From NCBI RefSeq assembly GCF_029946185.1, contig NZ_JAQSEA010000157.1, positions 1 to 36,069 of the forward strand: a stretch of DNA of 36,069 nt. Reading direction: 5' to 3'. A model generated the notes under the pieces. The model did no database searches and had not been told where the DNA came from. It saw only the letters and a list, made by a program, of their open reading frames with translations. The position numbers were made by a program, and so were the translations under genes. The stretch comes from Prosthecobacter sp. (GTDB taxonomy: Bacteria > Verrucomicrobiota > Verrucomicrobiia > Verrucomicrobiales > Verrucomicrobiaceae). Of the stretch, positions 24,710 to 33,963 are shown in pieces; the first letter of the stretch is position 1; each line of letters starts with the position of its first letter.

Positions 24710-25096
24710 TCACTCCGCAAAGACAGGCTTCTTCCAGATGGGCACGCTGGTTTTGATCTCTTTCAAATACCAGTGGCAGAGGTCAAAGGACTCCGCGCTG
24801 TGTTTGGTGCATACGCGGATGATGATACTGGGCTGCTCTGCGGCGACGAAGCCGAGGCGGTGCTGGATGAAGACGCGGTGCGGGCCGTGCTCGCGCTGGC
24901 CGCGTGCGACGAGGTCCTGCAGCGTTTTTTCTGCCATCGGCAGGTAGGCGCTGTAGTCGATGCCTGAGATGATTTTGTCATCCTCCATGCCACGCACGAC
25001 GCCGAGGAACTGCGCCTCGGCACCTTCACCGGCTTTGAATACGGTGGGGGCGATCTGGATGGGGTCTGCGGAGAGGATGAAGCAGGCGGGAGGCAT
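24710..25096 (-). CDS. moaE: Molybdopterin synthase catalytic subunit MoaE
   Basis: 128 residues from the ATG at 25096; a frame extension to 25141 is ignored because it adds no family sequence. MoaE, with MoaD thiocarboxylate, inserts dithiolene sulfur into precursor Z to make molybdopterin. The order is FKAGEGAEAQFLGVVR at the start, YSAYLPMAEKTLQDLV, HRLGFVAAEQPSIIIRVCTKH, and the C-terminal KTSVPIWKKPVF, whose lysines match the essential ones of the family. MoaD and other molybdenum cofactor genes are not in the window, so they must be elsewhere. It is divergent from the giant heme-binding gene. Confidence 0.9.
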   Translation of the reverse strand: MPPACFILSADPIQIAPTVFKAGEGAEAQFLGVVRGMEDDKIISGIDYSAYLPMAEKTLQDLVARGQREHGPHRVFIQHRLGFVAAEQPSIIIRVCTKHSAESFDLCHWYLKEIKTSVPIWKKPVFAE

Positions 25097-25271
25097 GGTG
25101 GGGAAGGTCAAAGAACTACCACAGAGTTCACCGAGAGGCACAGAGTTCTGAATTCATATCTTGGTGTTTCTCTATGGTGAAAAACGACGCCGTCGCGGTA
25201 TCTCCATGGCCGATTCCTCATAAAACTTGTCTGCTGGCATGGGTTTCTGATAGCGTTTGTGTCCTCCGACC

Positions 25272-28200
25272 ATGAAACGCCTGCTTTTCCTTCTTCTCGC
25301 CGCCCAGCTCCATGCGGAGACTCAGATCACCTGGAAGCGCCAGCAACTGCACGGTGACTTTTATTCTGAGGGTGCTGCCATCGGCGACATCAATGGTGAT
25401 GGCAAACCGGACGTCGTGTCCGGGCCGTTCTGGTGGGAGGGGCCGAGGTTTGAGAAGAAGCACGCCTACTACGAGCCGAAGATTTTCAGCATCAATGGCT
25501 ACTCGGACAACTTCTTTGCCTATGTGCAGGACTTCAATGCGGACCAGAAGAATGACATTCTGATTCTTGGGTTTCCGGGCAAGGAGGCGCGGCTTTATGT
25601 GAATTCCGGTACGCATGATGACAAGCCGTGGGCGATGCACATCGTCGCCGACGTGGTGGACAACGAATCTCCCGTCTTCACCGACATTACTGGCGATGGC
25701 AAACCGGAGATCGTGTGCAGCACTGGGGGCAAGTTTGGCTGGTTTGCGCCGAATTGGGAAAAACCGACAGAGAAGTGGCCCTTCATCGCTGTGAGCGACG
25801 ACATGAAGGTCGCGAAATTCACGCATGGCCTTGGTGTTGGTGACGTGAATGGGGATGGGAAGATGGATTTGCTGGAGGCGCGGCGGTGGTGGGAGAATGG
25901 ACGGAAGGGGGTCGCAAGCTCCAGACCGGACTTGGCAAGTCCGGCTCCTTGGGCGCAGCATAACTTCGCGGCTGGTGTGGGTGGTGGTGCGCAGATGTTT
26001 GCGTATGATTTTGATGGGAACGGGACGAACGATGTGTTCACGAGTCTGGCGGCGCATCGGTATGGCGTGGCGGTGTATTTGCAGAACAAGCCTGCGCCGG
26101 ACAAACCGAACTGGACGCGCGTGATGCTGGCAAGCGAGCAGCCGCAGGACAATGAGTACGGCATTGTTTTCTCGCAGCCGCATGCGGCGTATCTCGCTGA
26201 CATGGATGGCGACGGCGTGAAGGACATCGTGACCGGCAAGCGCTACTGGGCGCACAACGGACACGATCCTGATGAGCGCGGGGCACGTGTCATCTACTGG
26301 TATCAAACCAAGCGCGATGACAAGGGTGGCGTGGATTTTGTGCCGCATCTTGTCGATGCTGAAAGCGGCGTGGGTGTGGATGTGCAGGTGGGTGATGTGA
26401 ACGGGGACAAGCTGCCTGACATCGTGGTGGGAAATAAGGCGGGGGTGTTCGTCCTCACGCAGGAGCGGAAAGAGACGACAGCGAACCTGACGCCGAAGAA
26501 GATGTACGGCCCGGCTCTCATGGCGCAGAAGGATTATTCGAAAGGTCTGTCACCGCAGGAGGCGCTGAAGGCGCTTCAGCTTCCCGGCGGCTTCAAAGCG
26601 GAACTCATTGCGAGCGAGCCGGATCTTGTGCAGCCGATTGCCTTCACGTTTGATGAACGTGGGCGCATCTGGGTGGTGGAGGGAAACAGCTACCCGAAAC
26701 CGCGTGAGGTGGGTGCTGGGCAGGACCGGATCAAGATTCTCGAGGACAAAGATGGCGATGGGGTTTTTGAGACGAAGAAGATTTTTTGTGAAGGGCTGAA
26801 TCTTGTCAGTGGGATTGAGCTGGGATTCGGCGGTGTGTGGGTCGGTGCGGCGCCGTATTTGATGTTTATTCCGGACAAAGACAAAAACGATCAGCCTGAT
26901 CCGTCCGATCCGGCGGATCAGCGTCCCAAGGTTCCCGGCCTCAACTTCACTGCCTATGTCCTGCTCGACGGCTGGGGAAGCCAGGACACGCACGAGACGC
27001 TGAACAGTTTCATCTGGGGCCCGGACGGCTGGCTTTACGGCTGCCACGGTGTCTTCACGCACAGCCGTGTCGGCAAGCCCGGTACACCGGATGATCAGCG
27101 CAAGCCCATCAACGCTGGCATCTGGCGTTATCATCCCGTGCGGCATGAGTTTGAAATTTTCGCTGAGGGCACGAGCAATCCCTGGGGGTTGGATTACGAC
27201 CAGCACGGCGAGTTTTTCGTGACCGCCTGCGTCATCCCGCATCTTTACCACATCGTGCCGGGTGGGCGTTACCAGCGGCAGGCCGGGCAACACTTCAATC
27301 CTTACACGTATGAGGACATCAAGACTATTGCGGACCACGCGCACTATGCGGGCAGCCTGCGTCCCAACATTAACTTCGATAAGTCCACGGGTGCCGGTCT
27401 CGCCAACGATGACACGAATGCGCTGGGCGGTGGGCATGCGCATTGCGGACTCGCTATTTATCAGAGCAGTCTCTTTCCGCCGACGTACCGCAATCAACTG
27501 ATCTTCGGCAACCTGCATGGGCACCGACTGGTGACCAATTACACCGATCCTCATGCGAGTACTTATGTTGGCAAGCACGGCAGTGACTTCATGCGCGCAA
27601 ACGACATGCACTTCATTCCCGTGACGCAGAAGGTGGGGCCTGATGGTGCGCTGTATGTCAGCGACTGGAGCGATGAACAGATCTGCCATCGTGGCAGTAA
27701 TGCGGTGGAGAACTGGGATCGCAGCAACGGGCGGATTTATCGGATTAGCTACGACGGCTGGAAACCATGGAAGGGTGATTTGGCAAAGGAGAGTGATGAG
27801 ACGTTGGCGAAGCTGGCGGTGCAGTCGGAGAACGAGTGGTTCTCGCGCATGGCGAGGAGGGTGCTGATGGAGCGCGTTTCGAGCACTTACGATTTTCACC
27901 GGCTCTCGAAGGCCGCCGCCCTTTCTCTTTTGGAATTTGACTCCAAAGACGACACTCCTGTAACGATTCGCCTTCGTAAACTGTGGGCAGTTCATGTCAG
28001 CTTGGGGAATGTGAACGTTAAATCTGCTTTTGAATCTCCCCATGATGCCATGCGGGCTTGGTCAGTCCGTCTTCGTCACCCAGATGAATTCATCGCCATA
28101 CGTCAGAACCTGGCTGTTACGGACAAATCCCCCTTGGTACGGCGTGAACTCGCTTCTTCCCTCCCGCGCCTGCGACCAGCAACCGCGATTGCCCTTGCCA

Positions 28201-29987
28201 AATCCCTCCTTGCCCACGGCGAGGACAAGGACGACCCGATGATTCCGCTGCTGATCTGGTATGGGATTGAGCCGGTTGTGGGGGCTGATCCGAAGGTGGG
28301 GCTGGAACTCGCGCGGGTGTCGAAGCTGCCGAAGGTGACGGAGTTTATTTATCGTCGCTTGTCGTCGGATGATGCGGGGCGGGCTTCGATGCTTTCTGGA
28401 CTCACGAAGGAGTCGGATGCGGCGAAGCGTGAGGCGACGCTGGGGATGATCTTGAGCAGTGCCCGCGGTGCAGGCAAGCTGACCATGCCGCCGGACTGGG
28501 CCACGACTGCGGTGAAGCTCAAGGCAGGCGGACCGGCTAAAGCCGGGACTGCGGAACAGCTGGTGACCGAACTTTCGGCGTTGTTTGGGGATGCGGAGGC
28601 ACTGCAAACTTTCCGTGAGCGGCTGGCACTTGCCAGCGCTCCGGTGAATGAGCGCGAGAAGGCGCTTGGCGTTCTCATTCAGACGGGCGATGGGGCCAGT
28701 GCGAAACTCTTGCAGCAGATCCTCACGCAGGACGCTCCGGCTTCGCTGAGGAGGAAGGCGATTCAGGCACTGGCTTCGTTCAAGGACGTGGGAACGCCGA
28801 AGGTGCTCGGGGCGCTGCTGCCCAAGTTTTCTGCCAATGAACTGCCTGATGCGGTTAACACGCTCGCTTCGACGAAGGAAGGCTCCAAGGAGCTGCTCAA
28901 GGCCGTTGAGGCCAAGGCGGTGCCTGCCACGGCGCTTTCACCTTTTCTGGTTCGCCAGCTGACGGCCTTTGATGACAAGGAGATCAATGCGCTGATCAAA
29001 TCGGCCTGGGGCGATGTGAACGCGCCGAAGGCGGATCTTGGCGAGCGCACGAAGAAGTATCGGGAACTGCTGACGCCCGCCGCTTTGGCGAAGGGTGATC
29101 TGGTGAAGGGCAAGATGCTCTTCGCTGCGACCTGCGGGCAGTGTCACAAGCTGTTTGGCGAAGGGCAGAGCGTGGGGCCGGACATCACGGGGAGCAATCG
29201 CGCTGATTTGAATTACCTGCTCGAAAACGTGCTCGATCCGAATGCGGTGATCGGCAAGGCGTATCAGCTCAATCTTTTCACCATGAAGGATGGGCGCGTG
29301 ATGGGCGGGGTCATCAAGGAGGAAAGCCCTGTGGCGGTGAAGATCGCGATGATGGGCGGGGTGGAGTTTACCTTGCCCAAGCCGGACATCGCCAAGCGTG
29401 AGGTGTCGAAGTATAGCACGATGCCGGAGGGGTTGTTTGATGCGCTGAAGCCGGAGCTGGTGATTGATCTGGTGAAGTATCTGCAAAGCGGGGCTGCCGG
29501 ACAGGCTTCCTTCTCCGCCAAGGCTACGAAGGACGGGAAAGCTGGGACTACACTACCCGGAGCACTGGAAGGCGAAGCGCTGAAGGTTCTCGCCAAGACT
29601 GGCGGCAATGCGAAGTCGCAGGGCATGGGTAGCTTTGGCGGCAAGTGGAGCGGTGGCTCGCAGCTCTGGTGGACCGGCGCGAAACCCGGGCAGAAACTGA
29701 CGCTGGCGCTGCCGGTGTCGGAGAAGGGGAATTACGAGCTCAAAGCTGCGCTTACGATGGCGCGTGATTATGGCATCATCGACGTGGCGCTTGACGATAA
29801 GCCTATCGTCACGTGTTGGGACGGCTACAACGGGCCCAAAGTCATCAACAGCGATGAGCTGGACTGGGGCACGCATGAGTTGGGCGCTGGCGAGCATCAG
29901 ATGACGATCACGATTGCAGGCAAGCATGCGGATGCAGCGCCGGGATACATGGTGGGGCTGGATTATGTGCGGCTGGAGAAGAAGTGA
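25272..29987 (+). CDS. Giant exported FG-GAP / dehydrogenase / HEAT / CxxCH heme-binding protein
   Basis: About 1,571 residues. The signal peptide is MKRLLFLLLAAQLHA (residues 1-15). Residues about 30-400 carry FG-GAP/VCBS calcium-binding repeats (GDINGDGKPDVV, GDVNGDGKMD, DMDGDGVKDIV, GDVNGDKLPDIV). Residues about 440-860 form a PQQ/sugar-dehydrogenase-like propeller of the PVC 'membrane-bound dehydrogenase' type (GRIWVVEGNSYP, GVWVGAAPYL, GPDGWLYG). HEAT-like helices run from about 880 to 1270. A CxxCH heme site at 1288-1292 is followed by KLFGEGQSVGPDITGSNR, the PVC-type heme-binding domain. A beta domain closes the protein and resembles carbohydrate-binding modules. Likely role: periplasmic oxidation of a sugar or other substrate with electron delivery through the heme. 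The ATG at 25272 is preferred over the TTG at 25257. Confidence 0.92.
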   Translation: MKRLLFLLLAAQLHAETQITWKRQQLHGDFYSEGAAIGDINGDGKPDVVSGPFWWEGPRFEKKHAYYEPKIFSINGYSDNFFAYVQDFNADQKNDILILGFPGKEARLYVNSGTHDDKPWAMHIVADVVDNESPVFTDITGDGKPEIVCSTGGKFGWFAPNWEKPTEKWPFIAVSDDMKVAKFTHGLGVGDVNGDGKMDLLEARRWWENGRKGVASSRPDLASPAPWAQHNFAAGVGGGAQMFAYDFDGNGTNDVFTSLAAHRYGVAVYLQNKPAPDKPNWTRVMLASEQPQDNEYGIVFSQPHAAYLADMDGDGVKDIVTGKRYWAHNGHDPDERGARVIYWYQTKRDDKGGVDFVPHLVDAESGVGVDVQVGDVNGDKLPDIVVGNKAGVFVLTQERKETTANLTPKKMYGPALMAQKDYSKGLSPQEALKALQLPGGFKAELIASEPDLVQPIAFTFDERGRIWVVEGNSYPKPREVGAGQDRIKILEDKDGDGVFETKKIFCEGLNLVSGIELGFGGVWVGAAPYLMFIPDKDKNDQPDPSDPADQRPKVPGLNFTAYVLLDGWGSQDTHETLNSFIWGPDGWLYGCHGVFTHSRVGKPGTPDDQRKPINAGIWRYHPVRHEFEIFAEGTSNPWGLDYDQHGEFFVTACVIPHLYHIVPGGRYQRQAGQHFNPYTYEDIKTIADHAHYAGSLRPNINFDKSTGAGLANDDTNALGGGHAHCGLAIYQSSLFPPTYRNQLIFGNLHGHRLVTNYTDPHASTYVGKHGSDFMRANDMHFIPVTQKVGPDGALYVSDWSDEQICHRGSNAVENWDRSNGRIYRISYDGWKPWKGDLAKESDETLAKLAVQSENEWFSRMARRVLMERVSSTYDFHRLSKAAALSLLEFDSKDDTPVTIRLRKLWAVHVSLGNVNVKSAFESPHDAMRAWSVRLRHPDEFIAIRQNLAVTDKSPLVRRELASSLPRLRPATAIALAKSLLAHGEDKDDPMIPLLIWYGIEPVVGADPKVGLELARVSKLPKVTEFIYRRLSSDDAGRASMLSGLTKESDAAKREATLGMILSSARGAGKLTMPPDWATTAVKLKAGGPAKAGTAEQLVTELSALFGDAEALQTFRERLALASAPVNEREKALGVLIQTGDGASAKLLQQILTQDAPASLRRKAIQALASFKDVGTPKVLGALLPKFSANELPDAVNTLASTKEGSKELLKAVEAKAVPATALSPFLVRQLTAFDDKEINALIKSAWGDVNAPKADLGERTKKYRELLTPAALAKGDLVKGKMLFAATCGQCHKLFGEGQSVGPDITGSNRADLNYLLENVLDPNAVIGKAYQLNLFTMKDGRVMGGVIKEESPVAVKIAMMGGVEFTLPKPDIAKREVSKYSTMPEGLFDALKPELVIDLVKYLQSGAAGQASFSAKATKDGKAGTTLPGALEGEALKVLAKTGGNAKSQGMGSFGGKWSGGSQLWWTGAKPGQKLTLALPVSEKGNYELKAALTMARDYGIIDVALDDKPIVTCWDGYNGPKVINSDELDWGTHELGAGEHQMTITIAGKHADAAPGYMVGLDYVRLEKK
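25926..25944. repeat. Palindrome inside the giant heme-binding gene
   Basis: CCGGACTTG and CAAGTCCGG form a perfect 9-bp palindrome around one G. It encodes part of a low-complexity insert (VASSRPDLASPAP, about residues 213-225) that interrupts an otherwise conserved FG-GAP unit. The reading frame is kept. Confidence 0.6.
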
Positions 29988-30022
29988 CGTTGGCACTACT
30001 GAATACCGAAACTGAAATAACT

Positions 30023-30277
30023 ATGCGCGATCTCCAATCCACCCGCGGCATGTGGCTCAAAGGCTGGCTGTTTCTGCTGATCGGTCTGATGTCAGCTGCC
30101 ATCCTGCTGGTGGAGAACTGGAGCTGGCGGACGGCGCTGCTGCTGGCGCTGTGCGTGTGGGGATTTTGCAGGGCGTATTACTTTGCGTTTTACGTGATCG
30201 AGCGCTGGGTCGATCCACAGTTCAAGTTCAGCGGGCTGGGGCACTTTGTGAGCTATTGGTGGCGGAGGAGGAAATAG
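30023..30277 (+). CDS. Small two-helix membrane protein
   Basis: 84 residues from the ATG at 30023. The GTG at 29984 overlaps the giant gene's stop and adds 13 residues with no obvious role. Two hydrophobic segments are visible: about residues 12-30 (LKGWLFLLIGLMSAAILLV) and about 38-56 (ALLLALCVWGFCRAYYFAFY). The charged C-terminus ends WWRRRK. There is no known family and no enzyme motif. It starts 35 bp after the giant exported protein's stop and may be read through from it. Topology by positive-inside rule puts both ends in the cytoplasm. Confidence 0.7.
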   Translation: MRDLQSTRGMWLKGWLFLLIGLMSAAILLVENWSWRTALLLALCVWGFCRAYYFAFYVIERWVDPQFKFSGLGHFVSYWWRRRK

Positions 30278-30334
30278 ACCTTTTTGACCACAGGCATGTT
30301 TGCCTGCTCCTCGCACGCGCCTGTTGACTTATGG

Positions 30335-30471
30335 GTTGGGTGTGGCGACAGCCCGCCCGTCTTCGAGCGTGTGGAAATGTCCAGGAGGTTCGGTGCCTCC
30401 CAGCAGCCGGGCGGTTTGGCGAAGCTGTCTGTGGGTGATAAAAAAGCACAGCGCGCCAAACACACCCAGCC
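30335..30471. mobile_element. MITE-like element with terminal inverted repeats
   Basis: A 137-bp stretch whose left end (30335: GGTTGGGTGTGGCG) and right end (CGCCAAACACACCCAGCC, 30454-30471) are inverted repeats with a small insertion. Inside it, CCGCCCG (about 30353) can pair with CGGGCGG (about 30409). The first 25 bases after 30337 are identical to 5744-5768. It carries no coding sequence, and its right end meets the stop of the PLP-enzyme gene. Confidence 0.5.
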
Positions 30472-31964
30472 TACGGCCCGAGTTCCGCAGCCGCTAGCGC
30501 TTCGTCAAATCGTGCGATCAAATCCTGCGTGTCTTCGAGGCCGGCGGACACGCGGATGAGCCAGCGGCTGACGCCGCAGGACTCGGCCCAGTCGAGTTCT
30601 TCGTAGTGGGCGAGCAGGGTGTAAGGGCAGACGAGGGTGAAGTTCGTGCCGAGGCTGGGGCCTTTGCAGGCGCGCAGGGCATCGTAGAACTTCGGGCTCG
30701 TTTGCTCCGGGTTTTTGAGGGTGAAGGAGAACAGGCAGCCGTAGCCGCCGTTTTCACGGCGGATGTGCTCGTAGCCGCTGCCGCCTTCATGGCTCGCGTG
30801 CCAGACGCGGTCCACTTGGGGATGCGTGCGCAGATGATCGGCGAGCGCCTGGGCGTTGCGGCTCATTTTGGCGGCGCGCTGTGGGAAATCACGGCTGTTG
30901 AGTTCCAGCGCCACGGCATCGCCGCGCCAGAGTTCGTGATCTGCATGGGCGGTCAGGAAGGCGGAGAAGGCGGCGTGATGGGGCGAGTTGCGATTGAGCA
31001 CCACGCTGCCGGCGAGGACATCGCCCACGCCGGAGAAGCTCTTGGTCAGGCTGGTGGTGACGACATCGGCCACGCGATGTGCATTCACATCTGCGACGGT
31101 GGAAATGGTGTCGTCGATGATGATCGGGACGCCGGGTTGTGCGGTGGCACGGATGGCGAGGAGGCGTTCGAAATCGACGCAGCGGAGCAAGGGATTACTC
31201 GGGGCTTCGCAGAAGATACCGGCGAGTGGTTCGCTTTGCAGCAGCGTGCGCAGATCGTCGTACTCGCTGTCCTTGATGAGGGGCAGGAAATGCACGCCGG
31301 TGCCGAAGAACTGCTGGAGCTTGAGCACATCGACATACGGGAAGTCGAGCTGTACGGTTTTGCGGTCTGGGAAAAGCTGCGTGAGCATGCGATGCACGGC
31401 GAAGTTTGCGGCCATGCCGGAGGGGAAGAGAAAGACGTCTTCCGGCTGCTGTCCGGCGAGTTGCGCGATGCGCTCGCGGATGGTGCGGTTGGCGGCTTTG
31501 CCTTCTTCAGCACTTGCGGTGCTCGGGTGTTCGCCGAGGGCATCGCAGGCTTGGCGGGTGCTCACGCATTCGCCGCAGAAGCGCCAGAACTTGCGGGCCT
31601 GCACGTAGCTGTCGGCTGGAAAGACGGCGACTCCGAGCTGATGGGCGGTCCATTCGATGGCGCGGCCGGTGCCGATGAACTTCACACAGCGCTCCGCGTG
31701 CACGACGCGGGGAAAGACGAGGCAGCGCTCGCCCGCGGCGGCGAATTCCTTTTCCGCTGCGGCAAACAGGCGGGAGATGGCCGGTGGGCAGCAGAAGCGT
31801 GGGTAGCCGGATTTGAATTTCGCGACGATTGCCTGATCACCTTCCTCATAGCCGATCACATGCTCCCACAGCGGCAGGCACACGGACACGCCGAGTTCGT
31901 GGTCAGGGATCGCCTTGCCAAGGTCTTCGGCATTGCAGAGAGGGTGGGTGAAAAGGTCGGTCAT
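30471..31964 (-). CDS. N-terminally extended PLP transsulfuration enzyme (cystathionine gamma-synthase-like)
   Basis: 497 residues. The PLP lysine is K308 in TTSLTKSFSG, with the Cys/Met-metabolism PLP-family features FLFPSGMAANFAVHR, FPYVDVLKL, FCEAPSNPLL, IIDDTISTVA and the C-terminal LIRVSAGLEDTQDLIARF. Unlike standard bacterial enzymes (about 385 residues) it has about 110 extra N-terminal residues with PLWEHVIGYEEGDQ and GYPRFCCPPAIS. These recall the yeast Str2-type cystathionine gamma-synthase. It should make cystathionine from an activated homoserine and cysteine, or catalyse a related gamma/beta elimination. Its start overlaps the stop of the next enzyme by 4 nt, so the two are co-translated. 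The pair covers adjacent steps of the cysteine-methionine link. Confidence 0.86.
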   Translation of the reverse strand: MTDLFTHPLCNAEDLGKAIPDHELGVSVCLPLWEHVIGYEEGDQAIVAKFKSGYPRFCCPPAISRLFAAAEKEFAAAGERCLVFPRVVHAERCVKFIGTGRAIEWTAHQLGVAVFPADSYVQARKFWRFCGECVSTRQACDALGEHPSTASAEEGKAANRTIRERIAQLAGQQPEDVFLFPSGMAANFAVHRMLTQLFPDRKTVQLDFPYVDVLKLQQFFGTGVHFLPLIKDSEYDDLRTLLQSEPLAGIFCEAPSNPLLRCVDFERLLAIRATAQPGVPIIIDDTISTVADVNAHRVADVVTTSLTKSFSGVGDVLAGSVVLNRNSPHHAAFSAFLTAHADHELWRGDAVALELNSRDFPQRAAKMSRNAQALADHLRTHPQVDRVWHASHEGGSGYEHIRRENGGYGCLFSFTLKNPEQTSPKFYDALRACKGPSLGTNFTLVCPYTLLAHYEELDWAESCGVSRWLIRVSAGLEDTQDLIARFDEALAAAELGP

Positions 31965-33127
31965 TTGCGGTGCTTTAATGCCGCATCAATGTCCTTCCAC
32001 AAGTCCTCAACGTGCTCGATGCCCACGGAAAAGCGGACGAGGCCGTCGGTGACGCCGGCGGCTTCGCGGGCGTCTTTGGGGATGGAGGCGTGGGTCATGC
32101 TGGCAGGATGGGCGACGAGGCTTTCGATGCCGCCGAGGCTCTCGGCCTGGGTGAAGAGGCGGAGGCGGCGGATGAAGGCGAGGGTGTCGGCGTAGCTGAG
32201 GCCGAAATCGGCGAGGAGCATGCCGCCACCGGCAGACATCTGCTTTTTGGCGAGCTTGAACTGCGGATGGCTTTTCAAGAAGGGGTATTTGACGCTCTTG
32301 ACGCCTTTGCGTCCTTCGAGGCGCTGGGCCAGTTCGAGGGCGTTGGAGCAGTGGCGTTCCATGCGGATGGCCTCGGTTTTCGCACCCCGGGAGATGAGCC
32401 AGGTGTCAAAGGGGCTGGGCTGCAGGCCGATGGCCTTCTGGGCGAAGATCATTTTTTCCTGCCACTCTTCGGAATTGGTGCAAACAGCACCGCCGAGGGC
32501 GTCACTGTGACCATTGGTGTACTTGGTTGTGCTGAGCAGGGAAAGATCGGCACCCAAATCAAGCGGCTGCTGCAGCAGGCTGGAGGCAAAGGTGTTGTCC
32601 ATGGCGACAATACTACCCACCTTGTGCGCGGCTTCGCTGATGGTCTTGATGTCCAGAATTTTCAGCAGCGGATTCGTCGGTGATTCAAGCCATACGAGCG
32701 CGGGCTTGATCCGCGTGATGAGGTCGTAATTTTCCGGATTGGCGAGGTTGGCGTATTTGATTTTGACGCCGAACCGCTTCAGGACTTTTTCGAAGATGCG
32801 GTAGGTGCAGCCATAGATCTGCTGCTCAGAGAGGATCGTATCCCCCGTCTTGAGGGAAAACAGGATGGCGGAAATGGCGCTGATGCCGCTGGAGAAGACG
32901 GTGCTGTGCTTCGCGTTTTCCAGGCTGGCGAGCGTGGTCTGGAGGTTGCGGAAGTTTGGGTTGCCGGAACGGGTGTAGTCAAAGCCGGTGGGATTCCCGC
33001 TCTCAAACGTCGAGGTCATATAGATCGGCGGAATCACGGCGCCGGTCTCGCTGCGGTAGTCCTGGCCCACATGAATGGCGCGCGTTTCGAAGCGTGCGTC
33101 GTCAGGGATGGAAGGGTCGTCTTTCAT
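31961..33127 (-). CDS. Cystathionine gamma-synthase/beta- or gamma-lyase family PLP enzyme
   Basis: 388 residues, normal length. The PLP lysine is K202 (STTKYTNGHSD). Other family features are TRAIHVGQ, PIYMTSTFE, DYTRSGNPNFRNLQ, FSSGISAISAILF, EQQIYGCTYRIFEK, ESPTNPLLKILDI, AMDNTFASS, GGIESLVAHPASMTHASIP and VRFSVGIEHVEDLWKDI. The conserved YTRSGNP and ESPTNP are shared by MetB, MetC and cystathionine gamma-lyase, so I do not choose one. Combined with the longer downstream homologue it may carry out the next or previous step of transsulfuration. It is the first gene of the pair, and its ATG at 33127 lies 77 bp from the divergent pyrH start. Confidence 0.9.
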   Translation of the reverse strand: MKDDPSIPDDARFETRAIHVGQDYRSETGAVIPPIYMTSTFESGNPTGFDYTRSGNPNFRNLQTTLASLENAKHSTVFSSGISAISAILFSLKTGDTILSEQQIYGCTYRIFEKVLKRFGVKIKYANLANPENYDLITRIKPALVWLESPTNPLLKILDIKTISEAAHKVGSIVAMDNTFASSLLQQPLDLGADLSLLSTTKYTNGHSDALGGAVCTNSEEWQEKMIFAQKAIGLQPSPFDTWLISRGAKTEAIRMERHCSNALELAQRLEGRKGVKSVKYPFLKSHPQFKLAKKQMSAGGGMLLADFGLSYADTLAFIRRLRLFTQAESLGGIESLVAHPASMTHASIPKDAREAAGVTDGLVRFSVGIEHVEDLWKDIDAALKHRK

Positions 33128-33204
33128 AACGGGATGAGTGACATGCAGAATTAGCTTTGCAAGGCCCCTGCGTGCATGCTTTATGAGTTATCATCTGATC
33201 TTTC

Positions 33205-33942
33205 ATGTCCGACACCACTGCTCCTCGAAAATTCCGTCGCGTTCTGCTCAAACTCAGCGGTGAAGCGCTGAGAGAGCCGGGCAGTCATGACAATATTTCT
33301 CCGCCCATCGTCGAAGACATGGCGGCGCAGATCAAAGCGGCGCACCAGACCGGCCTGGAAATCGCCCTCGTCGTGGGTGGTGGCAACTTCTGGCGCGGCG
33401 TGACGGCCAGCAATAAGGGCATGGAACGTGCGACGGCTGACTACATGGGCATGCTGGCCACAGTGATGAATTCTCTCGCAGTGCAGAGCATGCTGGAAGC
33501 GATGGATGTGCCGACGCGGGTGCAGAGCGCGATCAAGATGGACAACGTTGCCGAGCCCTTCATCCGCCGCAAAGCGATGCGCCATCTGGAACTGGGCCGT
33601 GTGGTCATCTTCGCCGCCGGAACGGGCAATCCCTTTTTCTCCACCGACACCACGGCGGCGCTGCGTGCCAGCGAGATCAATGCTGAGATCGTGCTCAAGG
33701 CCACGAAGGTGGATGGCATCTACGATTGTGATCCGGCCAAGAACCCCAACGCGGTGAAGTATGAACGCGTCAGCTTTCACGAGTGCCTGACCCGCCAGCT
33801 CAAGGTGATGGACTCGACCGCATTTTCGCTGTGCATGGAGAACAACATGCCCATCGGCGTTTTCAGCATGAACGAACCTGACAACATCCGCCGGGCTCTC
33901 ATCGGCGAATACATTGGTACAATGGTCGATGCCAAAGGCTGA
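33205..33942 (+). CDS. pyrH: UMP kinase
   Basis: 245 residues, the usual length. It phosphorylates UMP to UDP with ATP in pyrimidine synthesis and is a hexameric, bacterial-type amino-acid-kinase-fold enzyme. Motifs: [10 protein letters not shown] (ATP and phosphate binding), [57 protein letters not shown] and [14 protein letters not shown]. The ATG at 33205 fits the family N-terminus with a short basic lead. frr follows after a 21-bp gap, the same gene order found in most bacteria. Confidence 0.97.
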   Translation: MSDTTAPRKFRRVLLKLSGEALREPGSHDNISPPIVEDMAAQIKAAHQTGLEIALVVGGGNFWRGVTASNKGMERATADYMGMLATVMNSLAVQSMLEAMDVPTRVQSAIKMDNVAEPFIRRKAMRHLELGRVVIFAAGTGNPFFSTDTTAALRASEINAEIVLKATKVDGIYDCDPAKNPNAVKYERVSFHECLTRQLKVMDSTAFSLCMENNMPIGVFSMNEPDNIRRALIGEYIGTMVDAKG

Positions 33943-33963
33943 ACAATTTAACACAAGACTGAT

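Noticed and set aside
25097-25271. Possible CRISPR-like repetition of CACAGAG motifs
   Set aside because: Only two or three loose copies (CCACAGAG, GGCACAGAG) without regular spacers; more likely a short dispersed repeat.
26550-28043. A 497-codon minus-strand open frame
   Set aside because: Antisense to the giant heme-binding gene; its translation is Arg/His-rich and has no recognisable domain.
30606-32195. A 529-codon plus-strand open frame
   Set aside because: It runs antisense across the two PLP enzyme genes, is Gly/Ala/Glu-rich with no family motif, and arises from high GC and codon bias of the true genes.
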